From a bacterium (GTDB lineage Bacteria > RBG-13-66-14 > B26-G2 > WVWN01): a stretch of 32,629 bases of DNA. Each line of letters begins with the position of its first letter. Positions within the stretch are counted from its first letter, which is position 1. The translations under genes were made by a program, and so were the position numbers. Location of the stretch: positions 1 through 32,629 of the forward strand of contig DATKVX010000101.1 of NCBI GenBank assembly GCA_035529855.1, read 5' to 3'. The notes beneath the pieces are model-generated. The model was given only the letters and a program-made list of their open reading frames with translations, was not told where the DNA came from and did no database searches. Positions 25,358-32,597 of this stretch are shown here, one piece after another.

Positions 25358-26107
25358 ATGGGCCTCGAGCTCGCGTTCGGCAAAGGCCGGTGGATGTACT
25401 GGTCGATATTGCTCGCGGTCCTCGTCGCGGCCGGTATAATTGTCGCGCGGCGCAAGTCGCCGGAGGAGGTTGCGCGCAAGAGGCTGGTATGGGGCGACGC
25501 CGCGCAGGCCTCGGGCGAATACGACCAGGCGATCGCGTTCTACAAGACCGCCATCGATAAAGACCCCACCCTGTGGGGCGCGTATTTCAACCTCGCGCTG
25601 GCGTACGAGTACGTAGACGAGCAGAAGGCGCTCGCGGCGTGGGAGGAATACCTCGAGGTGGCGGCGGCCGAGCCGTCTCAGGAGGAATGGTCGGCTCAAG
25701 CGCGCGACCACCGCGGCCGGCTCCGGGCGGCGCCCTATTTCGTCCGGGCGCTGGAATTGACGGAGGGGGCCGACTACGAAGGCGCGCGACGGGAGTACGA
25801 GGCGGCGCTGAAATGGAGGCCGGCGGACCTGGATATCCTAAAGGGCGCGGCCGCCAACGAGGTCGCGGCGGGCGATTACGCCGCCGCGGTTCGATACTAC
25901 GAGCGGGCCCTCGAGGCGGCGCCCTATTCCATGAATATCCGGTACGACCTGGCCCTGGTCTACGAAAACTTCGACAAGGGTAAAGCGGCGGCGTTGTACC
26001 GGGAATTATTAGAGATGTCCAAGACGAACGCCGGCATAACGATGGAAAAATTAAAAGATGCCCAGCGGCGACACGCCGCGTTGGCGCGGGAGGGTTATCG
26101 CGGCTAG
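25358..26107 (+). CDS. Membrane-anchored TPR protein
   Basis: The 249-aa protein has one N-terminal transmembrane helix (about residues 12-31, YWSILLAVLVAAGIIVA) followed by TPR-like repeats (EYDQAIAFYKTAIDKDP, DYEGARREYEAALKWRPADL, DYAAAVRYYERALEAAP). It most likely projects a protein-binding scaffold from the inner membrane. The ATG follows the HAD stop without a gap. It is the first of three consecutive TPR genes of decreasing membrane association. No partner can be named. Confidence 0.85.
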   Translation: MGLELAFGKGRWMYWSILLAVLVAAGIIVARRKSPEEVARKRLVWGDAAQASGEYDQAIAFYKTAIDKDPTLWGAYFNLALAYEYVDEQKALAAWEEYLEVAAAEPSQEEWSAQARDHRGRLRAAPYFVRALELTEGADYEGARREYEAALKWRPADLDILKGAAANEVAAGDYAAAVRYYERALEAAPYSMNIRYDLALVYENFDKGKAAALYRELLEMSKTNAGITMEKLKDAQRRHAALAREGYRG

Positions 26108-27386
26108 GCGGCTGAGCCGGACGTTTATCGCTATCTGCGCCGCCGCGGCTTGCGCCGGCGCCGCGCCGCCCGACGACGAGGCCCTCGTGGAGGCGAAGAT
26201 GCTGGAGGCCGAGGCCTCGTTCTGGGCGGCCGACTACGTGGCGGCGGAGCTGGCTTTCTTCGAGACTTTAATGGCGCGCCCCGACGACGGCCGGGCGCAT
26301 TATTATTTAGGAAGAATATACCAATCGCGGGGCTTAAGGGGCAAAGCGGCCGAGCATTACGAGGCGGCGGCGGGGCCGGCGTACCCGGAGACTTATTTCT
26401 TTTTGGGCTTACTCTACCACGACGAGAGGCGGCTCGAGGACGCCGAGGCGCGATACCGTCGCTATTTGGAATTTTACCCGGACGACGCCGCGGCCTGGTT
26501 TAATCTCGGCGTCACCCTGGCCGCCGCGGGGCGACCGGCGGAGGCCGAGGAGGCGTACCTGAAGGTATTGACCGAGGACCCCCGCAGCGTCGCCGCGCTC
26601 CACAACCTCGCCGTCCTGTACCACCGCCGGGGGGATTTCCGCCGGGCGGCGTTCTTTTGGCAGCGCCTGTTGGAGGTGGCGCCGGCCGGCGCCGACGCCT
26701 ATTACGGCCTGGGCCTCGCGAATTATTACGCCGGCGACTACGCGGATGCCGCCGCGGCCTTCAACCAGGGTACGCGGCTCGAGCCGCTGGAGAGCCGCTT
26801 TTTCTACCAATCGGGGCGCGTATATTTCGAGTTGAAGAAATACGACCTGGCGGTGGGGCTTTACAAGCGCGCGTTCGAGCTCGGCTACGACGAAGGGGAC
26901 GTCGCGGAGGGTATGGGCCTGGCGTACGAGGGGTGGCGCCGATACGACAAAGCGACGCCGCTCTTGAGGAAAGCTGCGGAGCTCAAGGGGGACGAGGCGG
27001 GCCGCGCCTATGCGGCGTTGGGCCGGATAGAACGCGAGATGGGGCGGCCGGGCGCGGCGCTGGCGGATTTCTACGAAGCGGCCGCCAGGCTGGAAGACGC
27101 CGCCGACGTGCACAATCAAATCGGCGAGCTCTACCTGGAGGCGGACCTGGCGACGTGGGCCGCGGAGGCTTTCGAGCGGGCGACGGCGCTCGAGCCGTCC
27201 GACCTGGATTTCAACTACAACCTGGCGGTGGCGCGCGAGCGTTCGGAACCGTCCCGGGCGCCGGAGCAGTGGCGCCGGTACCTGGCGTTAGCCGAGGGCG
27301 TCCCGGGCGAGAAGCGTCGCGCCGCGGAGGCGCGCGAGCGGCTCGAGCGCCTGCTCGAGGGAAAAAACCGAGAGGCGACGCCGTGA
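26058..27386 (+). CDS. Exported TPR protein
   Basis: The 442-aa protein has a basic N-region and a hydrophobic stretch (TFIAICAAAACAGAAPP) consistent with a signal peptide of about 36 residues. Around ten TPR motifs follow through the whole chain (for example GRAHYYLGRIYQSRG, DAAAWFNLGVTLAAAGRPAEA, VAALHNLAVLYHRRGDFRRA). The ATG at 26058 overlaps the previous gene by 50 bp; a CTG nearer the signal peptide is the only alternative. It is likely a periplasmic scaffold. The next gene overlaps by 4 bp. Confidence 0.82.
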   Translation: MPSGDTPRWRGRVIAARRLSRTFIAICAAAACAGAAPPDDEALVEAKMLEAEASFWAADYVAAELAFFETLMARPDDGRAHYYLGRIYQSRGLRGKAAEHYEAAAGPAYPETYFFLGLLYHDERRLEDAEARYRRYLEFYPDDAAAWFNLGVTLAAAGRPAEAEEAYLKVLTEDPRSVAALHNLAVLYHRRGDFRRAAFFWQRLLEVAPAGADAYYGLGLANYYAGDYADAAAAFNQGTRLEPLESRFFYQSGRVYFELKKYDLAVGLYKRAFELGYDEGDVAEGMGLAYEGWRRYDKATPLLRKAAELKGDEAGRAYAALGRIEREMGRPGAALADFYEAAARLEDAADVHNQIGELYLEADLATWAAEAFERATALEPSDLDFNYNLAVARERSEPSRAPEQWRRYLALAEGVPGEKRRAAEARERLERLLEGKNREATP

Positions 27387-28051
27387 ATTTTAAGCAGGTA
27401 GCCGTAAAAATACTGGCGTGCGGGGCCGTTGTGGCCGCGAGCGGCTGTTACCGGCTCATCGGCGGCGAAGAGCACCGCCGCAAACAGAGCATAGCCAAGC
27501 ACACCGGTATGGCCGAATTACGCGAGGCGGCCGGCAACTACGAGGGCGCGGCGGACGAGTACCGCGCCGTAATCGAGCTCGCGCCCCGCCTCGCGGAGGC
27601 GTACCTGGGCCTGGGCAACAACCTCAACAAGTTGGGCCGGTACGGCGAGGCCGCGGAGGCGTACCGCAAGGCGGCCGCGCTCGAGCCCCAAAACTACGAT
27701 TTTAGATTTAACCTCGGCGTAACGCTGGCCCGGGCGAAGAAGTACGAGGAGGCCGCAACCGAGCTGGAGGTCGCGGCGTCGCTGGCGCCCGATAAAGCGG
27801 AGCCGTACATATATTGGGGTTCCGCGCTGCGGGAGGCCGGCGACTACGAGGAGGCCGCGGCGGCGTTGGCCCGGGCCCTCGTCGTCGAGCCGGCGAATAC
27901 GCTCGCCCACCTGAACCTGGCGCTGACGCTGGACGAAGTCGACCCGGCTCGAGCCGCGGCCGAGTGGCGGAAAGTGCGGGATGCCCCCGACGCCCTTCCC
28001 GAGTGGCGCGCGATGGCCGACGAGCGGCTCTCCCCCGGCGAGGAGGATTGA
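27383..28051 (+). CDS. TPR lipoprotein
   Basis: The 222-aa product has a lipoprotein signal with lipobox A19-S-G-C22, preceded by K4 and K9 and a hydrophobic core. At least four TPR units follow (EAYLGLGNNLNKLGRYGEA, KYEEAATELEVAASLAPDK, DYEEAAAALARALVVEPAN). The GTG start overlaps the previous stop (GTGA). The open frame continues far upstream inside the preceding gene, but the lipobox fixes the real start. It probably anchors in the outer or inner membrane and works with the two preceding TPR proteins. The last gene of the run; no strong terminator follows. Confidence 0.85.
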   Translation: MNFKQVAVKILACGAVVAASGCYRLIGGEEHRRKQSIAKHTGMAELREAAGNYEGAADEYRAVIELAPRLAEAYLGLGNNLNKLGRYGEAAEAYRKAAALEPQNYDFRFNLGVTLARAKKYEEAATELEVAASLAPDKAEPYIYWGSALREAGDYEEAAAALARALVVEPANTLAHLNLALTLDEVDPARAAAEWRKVRDAPDALPEWRAMADERLSPGEED

Positions 28052-28100
28052 CCGGGAAAATTAGTCGTAAAAAAACCTATGTATGGTATGCTTTTTTCGA

Positions 28101-28129
28101 TTGACACGGCGGGCGCGGTGTGTTAGCGT
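28101..28129 (+). promoter_or_regulatory. Promoter of the HU gene
   Basis: A perfect TTGACA (28101-28106) is followed 17 nt later by TAGCGT (28124-28129). The -10 is weak but keeps the key T, A and final T. It lies 34-62 bp upstream of the HU start. Confidence 0.6.
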
Positions 28130-28162
28130 CGATCGGAGACTTTTAAGAAAGGAGGTCGTGAA

Positions 28163-28441
28163 ATGGCGGTAAGCAAATCGGATATCGCCCAAGCGGTGGC
28201 GCAGAAGGCCGGCATGCCCAAGAGCCGGGCGGACGACGTCGTATCCATGGTGTTCGACACTATCCAGGACAGCCTCCAAAAGGGCGAGCGGGTTTCGATA
28301 GTTTCGTTCGGGACGTTCGAAGTACGTACTAACAAAGGTCGGATGGGTCGGAACCCGAAAACGGGCGAAACGATATACATCCCGGAGAAGCGTTCGGTCA
28401 AGTTCAAGGCCGGGAAAGGATTGAAGGAAACGGTCCGATAG
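28163..28441 (+). CDS. HU-family nucleoid DNA-binding protein
   Basis: The 92-aa protein is a standard HU/IHF-family subunit. It has the N-terminal helices SKSDIAQAVAQKAGMPKSRA, the central VSIVSFGTFEV strands (45-54), and the beta-arm motif GRNPKTGE (62-69) with the DNA-intercalating proline P65. The end is the usual KFKAGKGLKE. A very strong Shine-Dalgarno (AAAGGAGGT) precedes the ATG, as expected for an abundant protein. It has its own promoter and terminator and is probably a monocistronic unit. Confidence 0.95.
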   Translation: MAVSKSDIAQAVAQKAGMPKSRADDVVSMVFDTIQDSLQKGERVSIVSFGTFEVRTNKGRMGRNPKTGETIYIPEKRSVKFKAGKGLKETVR

Positions 28442-28469
28442 CGGTTTTATTTTGTAATTGGAATAAACG

Positions 28470-28492
28470 GGCCCCGGTACGGGGCCTTTTTT
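28470..28492 (+). terminator. Intrinsic terminator after HU
   Basis: GGCCCCG and CGGGGCC pair around the loop GTA (28470-28486), followed by TTTTTT (28487-28492). This is a canonical rho-independent terminator 29 bp after the HU stop codon. Confidence 0.95.
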
Positions 28493-28570
28493 CATATACG
28501 GACCGGGATACGGGAATGCCGGGGAAATCGAACCCGGCGTGCGGCGCCTAAAAATAGGTTTTCCGGGTGC

Positions 28571-28598
28571 TTGACATATCTCGGCTTTGTGTTAATAT
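28571..28598 (+). promoter_or_regulatory. Distal candidate promoter upstream of exported protein
   Basis: TTGACA (28571-28576) and TAATAT (28593-28598) are 16 nt apart. It would give a leader of about 155 nt before the ATG at 28759. It lies in the 317-bp stretch from 28442 to 28758, which otherwise holds only the HU terminator, a hairpin at 28518-28538 and a second promoter. Confidence 0.55.
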
Positions 28599-28691
28599 CG
28601 GTCGAGTCCGCCCCCGCCGCGATTACGATACGGCAGGCGCGTCGAAATAGAATATTTATATACCGTGCCGGGATTTTAAGCAGTAATTTAG

Positions 28692-28720
28692 TTGACCGCG
28701 GGAACTGTTTAAAGTATAGT
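28692..28720 (+). promoter_or_regulatory. Proximal promoter of exported protein
   Basis: TTGACC (28692-28697) and TATAGT (28715-28720) are 17 nt apart; each differs from the consensus at one position. Transcription would start near 28727, with AGGAGA upstream of the ATG at 28759. Confidence 0.8.
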
Positions 28721-28758
28721 AGGGCGAGCGGGACAACGAACCCACAGGAGAATTTATT

Positions 28759-29283
28759 ATGAATAAAACGACAACTTTTTTATGCGTCGCGGCCCTCTGC
28801 GCCGCCGCGGCCGCCGTCGCCGCGGAAGAAGTCATTTGCCGCGGGGCGAAGGTGGCGTTCGAGGTCCCGAGCGGCAATTGGACCGTAAACACGGCCTTCA
28901 CGACGCTCGTCGCCGCCAGCCTCGAGAACAAAAAACTCAACGGCCGTATAACTATAAGTTACGCCGACTACGACATTTACGGTTTCAAAGTCGATTACAA
29001 ATTCCTGAAAGGCCTGTTGGAGAAGAACGAGAAAAACACCTATAAGGTTACGAAGCCGAATTACGACCGGGTCTCGCTCGGCGATAAACACTTCAGCTTC
29101 GGCCGCGCGGCCCGGCTCGAGTTCACCATTTTCGACGAGCTCGGCTACCATCATACCGTGGTGTACGCCATCGCGAACGGGACCATCGTGTACTTCTGCT
29201 CCGCGGAGAGCCTCGAGCGCGAGTGGCCTTTGGTGGAAGAAGATTTCGAGTCTTTGGTCGCGTCGATAAGGTTCACCCCTTGA
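28759..29283 (+). CDS. Small exported protein, PsbP/DcrB-like
   Basis: The 174-aa protein begins with a clear signal peptide (MNKTTTFLCVAALCAAAAAVAAEE, cleavage near AVAA-EE at about 22). The mature part has a mixed alpha/beta pattern: VAFEVPSGNWTVN, a variable middle, then YHHTVVYAIANGTIVYFCSA and a closing EEDFESLVASIRF helix-strand. That ending resembles PsbP-like/DcrB (DUF1795) proteins, but similarity is only in layout. It is a monocistronic unit with strong promoter and terminator, so probably well expressed. Function unknown. Confidence 0.78.
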   Translation: MNKTTTFLCVAALCAAAAAVAAEEVICRGAKVAFEVPSGNWTVNTAFTTLVAASLENKKLNGRITISYADYDIYGFKVDYKFLKGLLEKNEKNTYKVTKPNYDRVSLGDKHFSFGRAARLEFTIFDELGYHHTVVYAIANGTIVYFCSAESLEREWPLVEEDFESLVASIRFTP

Positions 29284-29316
29284 CGTGACGTAAAAAATTC
29301 GGCGCCGAGAAAATCG

Positions 29317-29343
29317 GGCCCGGTTTTGAACCGGGCCTTTTTT
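29317..29343 (+). terminator. Intrinsic terminator after exported protein
   Basis: GGCCCGGTT and AACCGGGCC form a perfect 9-bp stem with loop TTG (29317-29337), followed by TTTTTT (29338-29343). It lies 34 bp after the stop codon and isolates the next genes from upstream transcription. Confidence 0.96.
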
Positions 29344-29399
29344 ATTGCTCTGAGGGAATCTTACCGGTCGCAGTTTGACCGAAATCAGGAGGTGCGGAA

Positions 29400-29810
29400 T
29401 TGGCAGCGTTGACGGCAAATCACGACGCCGAGCGTAAGGACGGCATCCTGGTCGCGTACAAGGTGGCCGCGCGCACGGTGATATACAAGGGGGCGCTGGT
29501 GTGCCTGAACGCCGTGGGGTACGCGGTTCCGGCGGCGGACGAGGCCGGCCTGACGTTCGTCGGCGTCGCGTACGAGCGCGGCGACAACGCCGCGGGCGAA
29601 GACGGCGACGTCTCCGCGCGGGTATGGAAGGACGGCTCGTTCCGCGTCGCGATGCGCTCGCCCCGGCTGGCGGACCTGGGCGCGCCGGCGTACGTCGTCG
29701 ACGACAACACGGTGGCCTTGTCCGCCGCGAACGAGGTCCCGGCCGGGACGCTCGTCGAAATACCCGCCGACGACGTCGTCCGCGTGTTAATCCGGAACGC
29801 GGTGAAGTAG
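29400..29810 (+). CDS. Phage capsid-decoration (cement)-like protein
   Basis: The 136-aa protein has the pattern of phage head decoration proteins: an N-terminal LTANHDAERKDG and YKVAARTVIYKGALVCLNAVG, then TFVGVAYERGDNAAG, a VSARVWKDGSFRVAM strand, GAPAYVVDDNTVAL and a closing VVRVLIR. Similar small proteins follow the protease or precede the major capsid gene in tailed phages. The start is TTG with a strong AGGAGGT 6-12 nt upstream. No promoter is visible after the preceding terminator. No signal peptide. Other phage head genes (terminase, portal, capsid) are absent nearby. Confidence 0.68.
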   Translation: MAALTANHDAERKDGILVAYKVAARTVIYKGALVCLNAVGYAVPAADEAGLTFVGVAYERGDNAAGEDGDVSARVWKDGSFRVAMRSPRLADLGAPAYVVDDNTVALSAANEVPAGTLVEIPADDVVRVLIRNAVK

Positions 29811-29811
29811 G

Positions 29812-30264
29812 GTGCGGCGCGACGCGACGAACTACGTACGAGAGGTCAAAGAGCGGGTCCGCGCGCTAATCGAGCGCGAGCTCGACGGCGCGGTCGTGTA
29901 CCCGGCCGACCCGGAGCACATCCCGGCGTTCGGCGCCGGCGGCACGTTCTGCGTCGAGGCCGCGTCGTCCGGTGTCGAGGCCGCGGCGGCGGACTACGGC
30001 CGCGTCGTAGTAACTCTCCGCATCTGGACCTACGTCGACGGCGACGGGTCCGAGGCGGAGGAGGCCGCGACGGCGCTGGCGCAGCGGCTCGAGGCGGCCT
30101 TGTTCGCCGCAGAAGCGCCTTCGGCCGGCGCCGGCTCGCTCGGCCTCGAGACGGAATATTTACGCACCGATTATTTAACACGGGAGAAAGGCCGCGCGTT
30201 CCGACGGCGGCGCGTCCGAGCGGGGCGCACCGAATGGCGCGTGCGGCTGGCCGCGCGCCGCTAA
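29812..30264 (+). CDS. Phage tail-terminator / head-tail joining-like protein
   Basis: The 150-aa protein has an N-terminal helix (YVREVKERVRALIERELDGA), a strand-rich centre (TFCVEA and RVVVTLRIWTYVDGDG), a helix (AEEAATALAQRLEAALF), and a C-terminal strand (TEWRVRLAARR). This order resembles small tail-completion proteins of tailed phages (gpU/tail-terminator or HK97 gp10 type). Identification rests on layout, size and position between a decoration-like and a tail-tube-like gene. The start is GTG, one base after the previous stop codon. The C-terminus is strongly basic. Confidence 0.5.
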   Translation: MRRDATNYVREVKERVRALIERELDGAVVYPADPEHIPAFGAGGTFCVEAASSGVEAAAADYGRVVVTLRIWTYVDGDGSEAEEAATALAQRLEAALFAAEAPSAGAGSLGLETEYLRTDYLTREKGRAFRRRRVRAGRTEWRVRLAARR

Positions 30265-30287
30265 GGGCGCGCACGCGGGAGTTGCGT

Positions 30288-30995
30288 ATGAAACTAATAG
30301 GAAAAGGTTTGGTAATAGACGCCGAGCGGGGCGAGAACTTCCCCGACTACGGCGACGTGGAAATAGACTTCGGCCTGGCGGTGGCGCTGCCGTCGCCGGC
30401 GGGTTTCGTCTTGCCCAACGACGCCGCCATAACCGGCAAAATAGCCTGGTACGACCTGAACGCCGAGCTGCTGGCCGCGGTCACCGGCGACGCCCTCTCG
30501 GCCGGCACGGTGGCCCGGGCCGAGGCGGAGCCGCACCAGGTCCCGGCGGAGCCGCCGTACGAGGTGGAACTGGTCGAGACGACGGTCGTACCCCTTTCGG
30601 AAATAGTAATCGGCGACGACAACCGGCGGCTGCGGCGCGTGGACGGTATCCCCGGCCCGGACGAGTACGCCGTCGACGGGACGGCGCTGACGTTCCACGC
30701 CGCCCGCGCCGACCTCTACGTCTACGTGGACTACTTTTATTCCGACGCCGCCGGCGGCAAAACGGTCGTCGTGAGTCCGTTCAGCGCGCCCGGCGCGTTC
30801 AAGCTGCTCGCCACTTTGAGGTTGTACGACGGCGACGACGGCCTGTACGAACGCGAACTCGTCCTGGCCGCGGAGCGCTGCCGCCGCACCGGCCCGCTGG
30901 CGGCCGAGTCGCCCGCCGCGGAGCCGGGGTCCTTCGGCTTCTCGTTCGCGGTGGAGAACCGCGTCCCCGGCGACGTCGTCGTGCATTTCCCGTAA
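30288..30995 (+). CDS. Phage tail-tube-like structural protein
   Basis: The 235-aa product is rich in beta-strands and matches the layout of phage major tail-tube-like proteins. An early segment reads DAAITGKIAWYDLNAELLAAVTG. A VPLSEIVIGDDNRRLRRVDG region precedes PDEYAVDGTALTFHAARADLYVYVDYFY (read in two parts). The end has KLLATLRLYDGDDGLYEREL and the FGFSFAVENR closing strand. The ATG at 30288 follows GGGAG; the frame is open further upstream but there overlaps the previous gene. It converges with the SPL-like gene with a 4-bp gap. No baseplate, tape-measure or sheath genes are nearby. Confidence 0.58.
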   Translation: MKLIGKGLVIDAERGENFPDYGDVEIDFGLAVALPSPAGFVLPNDAAITGKIAWYDLNAELLAAVTGDALSAGTVARAEAEPHQVPAEPPYEVELVETTVVPLSEIVIGDDNRRLRRVDGIPGPDEYAVDGTALTFHAARADLYVYVDYFYSDAAGGKTVVVSPFSAPGAFKLLATLRLYDGDDGLYERELVLAAERCRRTGPLAAESPAAEPGSFGFSFAVENRVPGDVVVHFP

Positions 30996-30999
30996 GGGC

Positions 31000-31887
31000 T
31001 TAAAGCGTGCAGTTGCAAACGACGTCGGTTATCCCCAGCGCGCGGTGGCACGCTTCCGTCTCTTTGCACAGGCCGAAGTCCATCCCGGCGGGCACCAGGC
31101 CTATTAAATATTTATAGATGTGCAACCGTCGCGCCGTTGGAATTCGCCGCCGGCCGTCGGCGGGGGTACGTTCGGAGGCGTAGTCGAAGACCGAAGTCTC
31201 CCGCCCTAACTTGCGGGCGTACGTCTTGACGTTGGGGAAATAACGCAGCGAGCCGAACGTGATGCGCTCGGGAGGGGCTACTTCCAGTATATGCTCGAGC
31301 AACGAACGGTACGAGTTCTCCCACCCCGGGATGGGGATTATGGGGTCGACCCGGAAGCGGACCCGGTATCCGGCCGCCGCGGCCCGGCTCGCCGCGTCCA
31401 CCCGCTCGCGGGGAGAGGGCGAACCGATTTCGTATTCCGCGGCTACGTCGGAGGCGTTGACGGAAAAGGATACGACGGTACGGCCGGTGTGCTCGAGCGG
31501 CAACAGGTTATCGACGTTGGTGGATTTCGTCAGCAGCACGAGCAGGTGCCGGTCCTGCGAGGCGAAGCGGGGGACGAGCTCCTTTGTAAGGCCGGTGCGG
31601 TCGTCGACCGCTAACGCGTCGGAGAGTTCGCCGGCGTTGAGGACCGAGGGTTCCTCGCGGGTGAGGAATTGGTCCACCTCGCGGAGCATGTCGTCGGTAT
31701 TCGTGAAGATCGTCTGGTGGACCTTGCCGCGGAAGGTGAGCTGGAGGTAGCAATATGCGCACCGGAAGACGCAACCGTTCCCGTGCGCCAGGATGTAAAA
31801 ATGCGGGCAGACGATTCCGGGCGGCGTTTTATCGAAATACCGAATGAACTTCGACCGCCGCGGCCTCTCTATTATTTCCGCCGTCAC
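31000..31887 (-). CDS. Radical SAM protein, spore-photoproduct-lyase (SplB)-like
   Basis: The 295-aa enzyme has C39-x3-C43-x2-C46 followed by YLQ (CVFRCAYCYLQL), the cluster motif pattern of the SPL family. It also has LLVLLTKSTNVDNLLPL, VVSFSVNASDVAAEYE and RFRVDPIIPIPGW. Four cysteines cluster at the C-terminus (C274, C280, C291, C293). SPL repairs thymine dimers in spores; SPL-like proteins are widespread in non-sporulating bacteria with unclear roles. Nothing else in the window suggests sporulation. The start is GTG with AGGTG upstream. It is divergent from the methyltransferase gene with only 32 bp between. Confidence 0.75.
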   Translation of the reverse strand: MTAEIIERPRRSKFIRYFDKTPPGIVCPHFYILAHGNGCVFRCAYCYLQLTFRGKVHQTIFTNTDDMLREVDQFLTREEPSVLNAGELSDALAVDDRTGLTKELVPRFASQDRHLLVLLTKSTNVDNLLPLEHTGRTVVSFSVNASDVAAEYEIGSPSPRERVDAASRAAAAGYRVRFRVDPIIPIPGWENSYRSLLEHILEVAPPERITFGSLRYFPNVKTYARKLGRETSVFDYASERTPADGRRRIPTARRLHIYKYLIGLVPAGMDFGLCKETEACHRALGITDVVCNCTL

Positions 31888-31901
31888 GCTACGCGCACCT
31901 C

Positions 31902-31913
31902 ACCTCGGGAGGT
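31902..31913. promoter_or_regulatory. Palindrome carrying ribosome-binding sequences of both divergent genes
   Basis: ACCTC, GG, GAGGT form an inverted repeat in the 32-bp gap between the SPL-like and methyltransferase genes. The plus strand GGGAGGT serves the methyltransferase ATG at 31920. The minus strand reads GAGGTGAGGTG before the GTG at 31887. The two transcripts must initiate inside the opposing genes. Confidence 0.6.
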
Positions 31914-31919
31914 TAGTCT

Positions 31920-32585
31920 ATGTTAAACGAGCCCGAATATCAAGGAGCCCTTTCCCTGGAAGGCGACGTCGACGCCATCAACCCCGAGAAGTTCGCCTTC
32001 CGGCGGGATGCGCTGGCGCACGACCGCCGGCGAGCCAAAATTATCGAATTATACGCCGGCGTCGGTTACCTCACCTCCCGCGTCTACGCGCCGGTTTATC
32101 GCGGGGTCGTCGTCGTTGAGAAGAACGCGGAGCACTTTCGGCGCCTCCTGCGGCGCCTCGGCCGCTTCGCCAACGTTCGTTATTACAATAAAGCGAACGC
32201 CGATTTTATCGCCGAGGACTTGCCGAACCACCTCGACTTCTCCGCCGTCGACTTCGACGCTTTCGGCTCGCCGGGCGAAGTCGCGATCAAGCTCTTCGGA
32301 GCCGTTAAGGGCAAAGTGTCCGACCCGTTCCTCCTGTTGATGACCGACGGCGGCCTACTCGCGGCCAGGCGCCGCGCGCCGATGAACCTGTACCGATACT
32401 ACCTCGCGGGCCCTGACGAGACCCGCCGACCCCCGGCCGGCCTCGCCGGGCATTTCGAAGAGTTTCAGGCCCGTTTCGTCGAGCGCCTCGCCTCCCGCCA
32501 CGGCTTCACCTCGAAGGCCACGGCCGCTCAACGCAACCGGAACGAGACTGCACTTTACTCCGCATACGTAATCGGTACGCGCTAG
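31920..32585 (+). CDS. Class I SAM-dependent methyltransferase, short Trm1-like
   Basis: The 221-aa protein has SAM motif I ELYAGVG (43-49), an acidic ribose contact VVEKNA (E67), and motif IV DFDAFGSP (111-118). The last resembles the D-PFGSP motif of Trm1 tRNA (guanine26-N2)-dimethyltransferases. Trm1 enzymes are about 380 aa with a C-terminal RNA-binding domain, which is missing here. It could be a minimal tRNA or rRNA methyltransferase or a distinct branch. GGGAGGT precedes the ATG. It diverges from the SPL-like gene. Confidence 0.65.
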   Translation: MLNEPEYQGALSLEGDVDAINPEKFAFRRDALAHDRRRAKIIELYAGVGYLTSRVYAPVYRGVVVVEKNAEHFRRLLRRLGRFANVRYYNKANADFIAEDLPNHLDFSAVDFDAFGSPGEVAIKLFGAVKGKVSDPFLLLMTDGGLLAARRRAPMNLYRYYLAGPDETRRPPAGLAGHFEEFQARFVERLASRHGFTSKATAAQRNRNETALYSAYVIGTR

Positions 32586-32597
32586 GCCACTTTTATT

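Noticed and set aside
26657-27382. N-terminal extension of the TPR lipoprotein inside the preceding gene
   Set aside because: The lipobox and GTGA overlap at 27383 define a proper start; the upstream part is an out-of-frame copy of the neighbouring gene.
28518-28538. Hairpin resembling a tRNA T-arm (GGTTCGATTTCC on the minus strand), possible attachment-site remnant
   Set aside because: The loop is too long for a T-arm, no acceptor or anticodon stem is present, and no matching repeat was seen near the phage-like genes.
28571-28762. 63-aa open frame upstream of the exported protein
   Set aside because: Its TTG start is the -35 hexamer of a promoter, it has no ribosome-binding site, and it crosses the second promoter and the next start codon.
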